A stretch of DNA of 64,000 nucleotides from Acanthamoeba sp. SK_2022b (taxonomy: Eukaryota; Discosea; Longamoebia; Acanthamoebidae). This document shows positions 57,510-64,000 of this stretch, piece after piece; the first letter of the stretch is position 1; each line of letters starts with the position of its first letter. Under the pieces are notes generated by a model. The model had not been told where the DNA came from and searched no databases. It saw only the letters and a program-made list of their open reading frames with translations. The DNA is taken from assembly GCA_027943245.1 (NCBI GenBank), contig JANDJZ010000113.1, forward strand, positions 1 through 64,000, given 5' to 3'. A program made the position numbers and the translations under genes.

Positions 57510-59578
57510 TGCGTCTTGCTGCCTCGCTGGCTCGCGCGCGCTTTCCGTTGCGCTCTGCATGCCGCGCTCGAGTCTGATGAGTGCGCGTGCAGACTGCGTC
57601 GAGTCGGTGATGCTGGGTCGGCACGTGGAGTGTCCCGTTCACGGGACGTCGATCAGCGTGCACCGCCTGGCCCCCGATCTGGCCATCGGCTCGGTGCGGT
57701 TCATCGAGGAGTCGGAGCTGCGCCGGGGCAACCAGATCGGCCAGGGCGGCTACGGTCTCGTCTACAAGGCCTCCTGGAACAACACGCCCGTCGCCCTCAA
57801 GCTCCTCATCGTCAAGGTCAAACTTGGACAGCTCCCCTCCCCATCCCAAGTCCATGTCTGTGTACGCTCACATTGGCCTGCGCCCATGACCATACAGAAC
57901 CAGGGCGAGGAGGAGTTTGGCGATGAGGGGGAGAAGCAGAGCACCAAACACTACGACGAGTTCAAGCACGAGGCCTTCCTCATGAGGTGCGTATTGGTGG
58001 TGTGCGTGCTGACTCTACCGTACCGATCCAATGAACTGAAGATTGCGCAACGTGGGCCGTGCAGTTGTCTGGAGCACGATAACGTGATTCGGCTGTACGG
58101 CATCTGCTACAATCCGCTGGGCATGGTCATGGAGTTTGCCGGCAAGGGCGACCTGCACGACCTTCTCGAGAGCCTCCAGAAGGGCAAGGTCAACAAGGAC
58201 CCCTACTCTCTCGGTAACCTTTCTCTCTTTCTCTCTCTCCGCTCGCCCTCCCCCCCCCCATCTTCCTCAACACCATGACGCGTGCAGAGTCGGGCAAGCA
58301 CAAACTGCTGCCCTTGAAGGCGGGCGACTCGGTGATCGTTCTGGGCAAGAAGAAGAAGACTGATCTGTACGAAGTGGAAACCATGTACGGCGAGAAGGGG
58401 CTCTTCCCCATGGAGCTTGTCGACCTGAGCAAGGTGCGCCTGCCGCCGCTACCGCTTCTCTCTCTCTCTCTCTGGCGCTGCTGCAACTCAATTGCGGACG
58501 ACGGCCCCAATACGTCTTCCCATGTCCTGCGCAGGCGCCGCTCAAGGACGAGCAGATCCCGTGGGGCCTGCGGTGGCGCATCGCCCTGGACGTCGCCAAG
58601 GGAATGCACTACCTGCACTCCTTCCAGCCGCCCATTGTGCACCGCGATCTCCGCTCGCCCAACGTCTTCGTGCGCTCTCCGCTCCCATCCGCCTCCCTCC
58701 TCCCCTCCACCTCGCTGACCTCTGCTTGGCTTCGCCTCACCACAGCTGACGGCCTTCGAACCGGACGCCAAGACGGTGGCCAAAGTGGGCGATTTTGGTA
58801 TGCGCTGTGTGTGTGGCGCCAAAAGCGTGTGCGAGTGTCAAAGTTAATCATGGGGTGTGGCGTGGTCGCGTAACAACAGGTCTGGCTCGTCATGTGGACC
58901 CACGGCTGCACGAAGGCTTGCCCACATGGCAATGGTACGCGAGGCCCACGGAATCGGCGTTGGGCACCGGGGATGCGTGGACTGATCATTCTCGCGTGAC
59001 CAATGGGCAGGCTCGCGCCAGAGATCCTCGATCACGAGAACACCGAGTACGACGAGCGATCCGATATCTACAGGTGTGCCTGACTCTCCTTTGTCGTCTC
59101 ATCTGCGTACAGTCGCCTCACACACGTTGCGCGTTTCTGTGCTGTGTGGGTCGGCGAAACAAACGACACACAGCTTCGGCATCGTGATGTACGAGATCGC
59201 GTCGCGGAAGCTGCCCTACACCGAGGAATACTGGGACCGCTTCCAGAGGAACGGCTACTTCCAGGCCAAGGACTGCCAGAACGCCATCGTTAAAGATCAG
59301 TGTCGGCCTACGCCGCCGGCCGATTGCCCACCCGAGTTCTCCAAGCTCATGCAGGTGCGTGGTTAACCACTTGATGTTGCGCCTGATTTTCTGGCTGTAG
59401 GATCGCCGATTTCGCGTGATTTGATATGTGCATAGTGTCACTAGTGGCGGCGTGGTTCTCACACTCGCTCCGCATGACGCAGGCGTGCTGGGCCCACAAC
59501 CCGCATGATCGGCCCTCGTTCGAGCAGGTGGTCAAGACTATTGCCGCCTACATCGACTCGGCAGAGCAAGTCGCGTGA
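51690..59578 (+). CDS. Roco-family kinase 2: ankyrin, LRR, Roc GTPase, COR, kinase with SH3-like insert
   Basis: Head-to-tail paralogue of the preceding gene. The start at 51690 (MAAELVSSGGKASLEMEEQ) leads into a helical segment ending LNINSHLTQ. A 33-residue ankyrin exon (52220-52318, CTPLYLACAED and LLEKGADINKPS) and another (54204-54287, LPLDAATHNRN) sit in a second microexon array. LRRs are at 54355-54600 (LRQLDLSDNKLTTLP). Roc has GKENVGKTT, YDFGGQ and VGTHIDHP. COR extends to about 57650, with a Lys/Gly-rich low-complexity run near 57020-57080. The kinase has GQGGYGLV, ALKLL, HRDLRSPN, DFG, LAPE and RPSFEQVV. The SH3-like insertion (58288-58433) contains LKAGDSVIVLG and GEKGLFPMELVDL. 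Intron positions in the ankyrin and LRR parts match Roco 1, so the pair arose by tandem duplication. Confidence 0.85.
51846..54203 (+). other. Array of phase-0 microexons in Roco gene 2
   Basis: Apparent exons in order: GGACAAGAG (51968), AAG (52075), the 99 nt ankyrin exon, TTG (52389), GTG (52558), GAG (52682), ATG (52857), AAA (52959), GATGAG (53086), TTC (53203), GAC (53340), GATGTGGTC (53458), AATGCG (53569), a 57 nt exon (53644-53700), CTT (53802), GAG (53888), AAC (53996) and GAG (54109). All lengths are multiples of three and each is flanked by AG and GT. The first two turn the junction into HLTQ-GQE-K-CTPLY, parallel to HLN-TE-E-RTPLY in Roco 1. Some calls have alternative boundaries, for example GATGTGGTC. 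A possible 12 nt exon at 54031-54042 is not counted. Confidence 0.65.
54799..54857. repeat. (CA)n microsatellite in an intron of Roco gene 2
   Basis: About 57 bp of CA on the sense strand, in the intron within the Roc domain just after the P-loop exon. Confidence 0.95.
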
Positions 59579-60227
59579 GCTCGGGGAAGCCCTCTACCGG
59601 GCCTTTTCCAACGACAAGCCCACGGACCGGATAGACAGCTCACACCAACCACACGAGCCGCGCAACCGGAGATTGATTGTTAACCTTTTTTTTCAAGAGA
59701 ATGCCTGGAATTTTACATCCGGAAATATCGGGCGGTCGGCGAGTGGCGGAATCGACGGCGAAAAACGATCCGCCCCAGGGAAATTTCGAGACATAAATTG
59801 GCGCGTGCTTCCTGGTACCGGAGCGTAGCGACGGGAGGCGTGCTGTCATGGCGGGGCCTTCAAATCAGCCATAAAATCCGAGCGCTGGCTGAACTTTCCA
59901 TTCCAACCAAGAGCCTCCGTTCCCGCCACGAGCGAACTCACCGCCTGCCCCGGCCACACAACAGCAGGTATTACTTCCCTTCTTGTATTCGTCGCTTCAT
60001 GTCACGCGACCTCGTTTGGAGAGGGACGTGCTCGAATCGTTGCCACTGTAGCAGATGGAGACTAATTCCATGATACCCCCCCCCTCTCTCACATTGTAGT
60101 ATTTTTAATCGAAATCGGTAAAACGCTGGCTTCCTTCGAGGCAGCCTCATCTGGCGGCGCACCAGGACTGAACAACATTCACAGACCGAGAGGGTGCAGG
60201 AGTTCACCCCCGGCTCTCTCTTCATCG
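59579..60227. other. Intergenic region before the phosphatase gene
   Basis: About 650 bp with no gene I can defend. ORFs here are short and lack family features. The right part should contain the phosphatase promoter. Confidence 0.5.
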
Positions 60228-61723
60228 ATGGGCGTGAGACGCAAGCTGGTGTTCACCTTCGTTCGCCATGGCGAGACAGACGAGAACGCACAAAAGATCC
60301 TGCAAGGGTCAAAGCACACTCCTCTCAATGAGGCCGGACGCGAGCAGGCTCGCCGCCTCGGCCTCCGCCTTCAAAAGGAACATGAGAGCACAAGTAAAGG
60401 GCGGACCGGATCTACTTCCTGCTCAAGAGCGGCTACTTACGAAAGAGAACCGGCCTTCCACTTCATCTTCTCTTCCAACAATCCAAGAGGTACAGTCCCG
60501 CCGCAGCTCCTCCGAAACCTCCGATCTTCCCCTAAGAATTTGATTGTGAATTGGCACTTCGAGGGAAATCTCTCGATGAGTAAGCAATTGCTATTCCTCT
60601 GATTTTCCATCGTTCTTGATCCTTACCTTGTCGTTGTCCGTGTGCAGCAAGCGAAACGTCAGAGATCGTGGCAGAACAGCTCGGACTGCCGACACCGACA
60701 GCAACACTTCCTTCCTCCCCTGTTACTCCGTCGTCAGTAGGCCCATCGTGGGGCCAAGTGGTCGCCACCCCGCTCCTCACCGAGAGAAGTCTGGGCGGGT
60801 ACGAGGGTCGCCGATCAGAGCAAGTGCTCGACGAGTTTGGTAGGCTCAGATGGGACCACCTCCCCGAACCCCGCATGATGGGCCTTTGGGACATCATCGC
60901 TGACGAATCCTCCTGTAAGTCTCCGCCCTCTCCTGGCGTCCCCTGACGTGGTGCACCACCGCTGACGCTTCTGTTCTGCTTGTTCTTCCACCGTGCAGCG
61001 AATCAAATGGGTGTCGAATCAAAGTTTGAGTTCCTCAACAGAGCGCAGAGGGCGATTCAATTCATGATTGCCCACATCGTGTCTTACCTCACGCACTATG
61101 TCTCCAGAAATGCCATCCCCGAGATCAGGGTCCTTTGCGTCTCGCATGGTACGCGCTTCTCCCTCTCCCCTCGCTCTTTCTTTCTCGCTGCCTGCGCTGG
61201 ACTGTCGTGGAGGCACCGGCCACGAATCATTCCATCAGCGGCCTCTTGCAGTAGTAGCGGATTGATAGAGAAAAGATGCGAGGTGGAATAGGCTGTAGTA
61301 CCACAGCAGGCATCCCTCTGCTCTGCCTTCTCTGTGCTTGCATGTTCATCTTTGCTCACGCATTCTCTCTCTTTCTCTGCTTCGTTTACTTGTGCAGCCT
61401 TGTTCATTCGTGCCCTGCTGACGCAGCTCCTCAACATCGGAACCGAGTGGATCATGAACGTGGGGAGCAAGGAGCCCACAAACTTCCGGTGGTTCGCGTG
61501 CGATATTCGCAACGCGTCCGTCACTCGAGTGCAGACCGAGTTTGTGATCTACGACGCCAAGCGCGGACGCAACGAAGAAGAGGGGAGCGGAGGGCTCCCC
61601 AACGGAGGCGAAAAGAAGCACGAGTCGCTCAAGAAGAAGGTGCGGCTCATGAATCCGTTCGTGCTCTGCCTCAACGACAGCAGTCACTGCTTCCTCGACT
61701 TCTCCGCCGTCACCAACGCCTGA
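60228..61723 (+). CDS. Histidine phosphatase (phosphoglycerate-mutase-like) family protein
   Basis: Exon 1 starts at the ATG at 60228 and immediately gives TFVRHGETDENAQKILQG, the RHG catalytic motif with the phosphate-pocket segment TPLNEAGREQARRLGL. The next exon holds FHFIFSSNNPR, where family members usually have SSDLxRA. It then joins to SETSEIVAEQLGLP, LLTERSLGGYEGRR and EPRMMGLWDI. A later exon reads EIRVLCVSHG, carrying the second catalytic His. The last exon (about 61400-61723) ends in FLDFSAVTNA. Two variable segments (Pro/Ser-rich after AEQLGLP, and a charged one near the C-terminus) lengthen it beyond a minimal phosphatase. The substrate cannot be told; fructose-bisphosphatase-like or protein phosphatase members both occur in the family. 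Confidence 0.85.
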
Positions 61724-62247
61724 AGAAGTCACCGCATCGACCTCCGCCTGCCCCAGCCAGGATCTCTGGCACACGGGCAGTCATCCTCATCATCATCAGC
61801 ATCATCATCACCGACCCTCCACGACCACCACTGTCCGTGAACCAGCTTCCGTCGGTGACCGCCATTCTCCTTCCTTATCCACATCGTGATCTATCCCCCA
61901 CGACAACCTGACCGAACAACTACACAATTTTGGCTGCGTAGCTCTTCATCGTCATCTCCATCGTCTACTTCTACCTCTTCCGCTGCGGAGGTGGAGGCGA
62001 CTGCCGCCGATCTTCGTCGTTCGACTCGCCACGACGACCAGAGGCGCACTCCTTTTAGTTCATGGCTCCTCCTTCTCGCTCGCTTCCCTCGGCTCTGCGT
62101 GCGTTCGCTACATCGCATACTGGTAGTTGTAGCGCGCCACGCCGCCACGTTGGATCGCGAGAGGTGGAGCCCCCGTCTTGCTTTGTAAAACTCATCATCA
62201 TGAAGTTGTCCCCGCCATTCACTTGCTTTATTAAGATAATAGATTAT
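61724..62247. other. Gap between convergent genes
   Basis: The 3' flanks of the phosphatase (+) and F-box (-) genes. It has a CAT/ATC-rich patch near 61780-61810 and no coding exon I can support. Confidence 0.5.
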
Positions 62248-62764
62248 TTACTTTACCTTTCCTCCTCCTCCCTCGAGCAACCGCACGACCTTCTCGTTGC
62301 CTTGCTCGCGGGCCAAGCGTAGGGGCAGGGGTCGGCTGGACCGGCGTGCGCGAAGCAGTTGGGGCAGTTGACGTGCGAGCACCGCGTCGTGGCCGCGATA
62401 GACGGCCAGGTAGAGCAGTTCGCTCTCGGGCGACGTCGCGTAGTCCCTGGTCGCCTGCAGCACCAGGTGGCGCCAGTCGGGCACGAACGTTGTCGTCGAC
62501 GGCATCGGCAGGCCGGCGCCAAATTCTCTTTTGTGTACCTGCCTCAGAGCCAACGTTGGCAACCTCTCCAAGTCAAGGCTTGTCCCAAACACGAGAGCGC
62601 GTTACCTTGCGCCAGACCCAGCGGGCGAGGTTGGCGTCGGGGTGGACGGTGTGTGCCGTCAGGAAGAGGCGCCAGGAACGACACACCGCCTCGCACGTCA
62701 GCAGGGCACGCACGGGGAGCCACCCAAAGATGCGCGCCAAGGCTTCCGTTGGCAGCTCGTCCAT
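62248..62764 (-). CDS. Small F-box protein with an ankyrin-like C-terminus
   Basis: Two exons, 62764-62606 and 62538-62248, give 149 aa. Residues about 2-45 form an F-box: ELPTEALARIFGWLPVRALL then CEAVCRSWRLFL, the LP-xxx-L-xx-IF and CRxW pattern that binds Skp1. The second exon includes SELLYLAVYRGHDAVLARQ and REQGNEKVVRLLEGG, which resemble the helices of one ankyrin repeat. That part would be the substrate-binding end of an SCF ubiquitin ligase. The ATG lies only 96 bp from the divergent phosphomevalonate kinase ATG. Confidence 0.75.
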
Positions 62765-62860
62765 GTGCCTCCTTCAGCGTTTTTTCTGTTTCTATTTCTT
62801 TTTATTGCCTGCACGCGCGAATAATAATAATCATCAGTTAGTTTTTGTTGTGTGCCGGTG
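62765..62860. promoter_or_regulatory. Very short divergent promoter (F-box / phosphomevalonate kinase)
   Basis: 96 bp separates the two start codons. It is T-rich on one side and ATA-rich on the other, with no TATAAA. Both genes must share or overlap their promoter elements. Confidence 0.55.
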
Positions 62861-63833
62861 ATGGAGGACGGCTGTTGTGTATCGGCGCCAGGGAAAGTGT
62901 TGGTGGCGGGCGGCTATCTTGTCACGCTACGGCCCCACCCAGGCCTCGTGTTCTCCGTCTCCGCTCGGCTCTATGCGGCCATACAGCCCGCGGCAGGCGC
63001 TACCTCCCCAGGAGCGGAGCAACACGAGTTTGGGCTGGTGGTCGACTCTCCACAGTTCCGGAAGACCTTCCGCTTCAGCATCTCCCTCGCCGGCAGCAGC
63101 AACGAGCCCTACCTTCTCCTCCGTAACTTGTACTTGCGCTTCTTATTTTATTTTATTTTATCTCTTTTTATTTATTTTTCATGCATCATGTGTACCGTGC
63201 AGGTCGGGTGAGGCCAACGAGTTCATCGAGACGACTTTGGTGTCTGTGCTGACGGCTGGAGTGGGCATGCTGGGTGCAGACGGCTTCAAGGTGCGCGTAT
63301 CTGCACATGCAGCAGATTAAACAAGAGGCGCCTTAACGGTCGTGGCTTGCTCAGGCTCGTATGGGTAAGGGCGTTGTGGTCACCATCCTCGGTGACGCCG
63401 CATTCTACTCTGCTCCTGAGACGCCTGAATCAGGTAACGGTGTTGTGCCCGTGTTATAGACCTCTCTGACCGTATCGACTGATCCATCTGCACAGAACCG
63501 AAGAAGACCGGACTCGGGAGCTCGGCCGCGCTGGTGTCCTCTCTCGTGGCCGCTTTGCTGACCTATATGGGCCTTCTCGACCTGACCTCCGCAGCTGCCA
63601 CCGGTCGGTGCCTCGCCCTCCGCAGCGCTTCGTCATCTCTAACTCCGAGCATTACAACCTTTAGACACGGCACGTCTGCAGCTGGCGCACAACCTGGCGC
63701 AGTACTGCCACTACAAGGCGCAGGGCAAGATTGGATCGGGCTTCGATGTCTCGTCGGCCGTCTTCGGCAGGTGAAAGCACCAAAGAAACTCACCATTTGT
63801 TGCTCGTCGAACCACCACTCACCCTCGATTGTG

Positions 63834-63881
<48 letters not shown>

Positions 63882-64000
63882 GTGTGTATGCGTGTGGACA
63901 ACTGTGCGTGTGCGTTGTTGGATGCAGCCAAATCTACACCCGGTTCTCTCCCGACGTGTTGCTGGCTGTCCCCGCGCTCCAGTTGCCGGTACGTGACGAG
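62861..64000 (+). CDS. ERG8: Phosphomevalonate kinase (3' partial)
   Basis: Phosphorylates 5-phosphomevalonate in the cytosolic mevalonate pathway to isoprenoids. The N-terminus reads [13 protein letters not shown], typical of ERG8-type GHMP kinases. Exon 1 is 62861-63129 and joins a second exon starting [16 protein letters not shown]. Later exons give [16 protein letters not shown] and [18 protein letters not shown], the GHMP ATP-binding loop with GLGSSAA. Then come [30 protein letters not shown] and SQIYTRFSP. The gene runs past the right edge, so the C-terminal third is missing. A GTGC tandem repeat lies in the last complete intron. Confidence 0.9.
63832..63880. repeat. (GTGC)n tetranucleotide repeat in an intron
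   Basis: About a dozen tandem GTGC units in the intron before the SQIYTRFSP exon of the phosphomevalonate kinase gene. Confidence 0.9.

Noticed and set aside
61886..62188. Arg/Ser-rich frames between the phosphatase and F-box genes
   Set aside because: Composition-driven, no start context or similarity, and they overlap 3' flanks of two convergent genes.

Overview
This window looks like nuclear DNA of a free-living amoebozoan, most probably Acanthamoeba or a close relative. The genes are GC- and CpG-rich and packed tightly, and most are split by many short introns of about 60 to 120 nt with frequent GTAC-type donor sites. The gene content also fits: receptor-like tyrosine-kinase-like (TKL) kinases with cyclase domains, Roco kinases, kelch, PPR, RING and F-box proteins, and a synapsin homologue. 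The assignment is inferred from content and architecture; no database search was possible.

Layout. 1-4419 (-): a transmembrane receptor with two PstS-like extracellular modules, an EGF-like stretch, a kinase and a cyclase domain, running off the left edge. 5156-7066 (+): a secreted beta-propeller joined to a type 1 periplasmic-binding-like module. 7331-9317 (+): a membrane-anchored helical-repeat protein. 9445-10221 (-): a small secreted cysteine-rich protein. 10588-17277 (-): a complete second receptor with kinase-cyclase-kinase order. 17633-19030 (-): a RING protein. 19209-20770 (-): a synapsin-like ATP-grasp protein. 20923-22053 (-): a four-pass membrane protein.

22.3-29.6 kb is a different compartment. 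CpG is strongly depleted, and the block holds a decayed Ty3/gypsy-type LTR retrotransposon (23241-27535), an internally deleted non-LTR element (about 28240-29400) and other repeat-like debris. The two LTR copies differ at several CpG sites by exactly the transitions expected from methylation-linked decay.

29621-30229 (-) encodes a secreted RidA/YjgF-family protein. 30713-35886 (+) is a third receptor whose cyclase domain has decayed between two intact kinase domains. 36.1-37.6 kb (+) encodes a P-loop NTPase like TTD14. 37825-40569 (-) is a kelch/coiled-coil protein and 41102-43192 (-) a PPR protein.

43596-51292 and 51690-59578 (+) are head-to-tail paralogous Roco kinases (ankyrin, LRR, Roc, COR, kinase). 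Each carries an SH3-like insertion in its kinase domain. Their ankyrin regions contain the most striking feature of the window: long runs of introns separated by apparent 3, 6 or 9 nt microexons, all in phase 0. The right end holds a histidine phosphatase (60228-61723, +), an F-box/ankyrin-like protein (62248-62764, -) and the start of phosphomevalonate kinase (62861 onward, +). Most of the window serves sensing and signalling: three receptor kinases and two Roco kinases take up roughly half of it.
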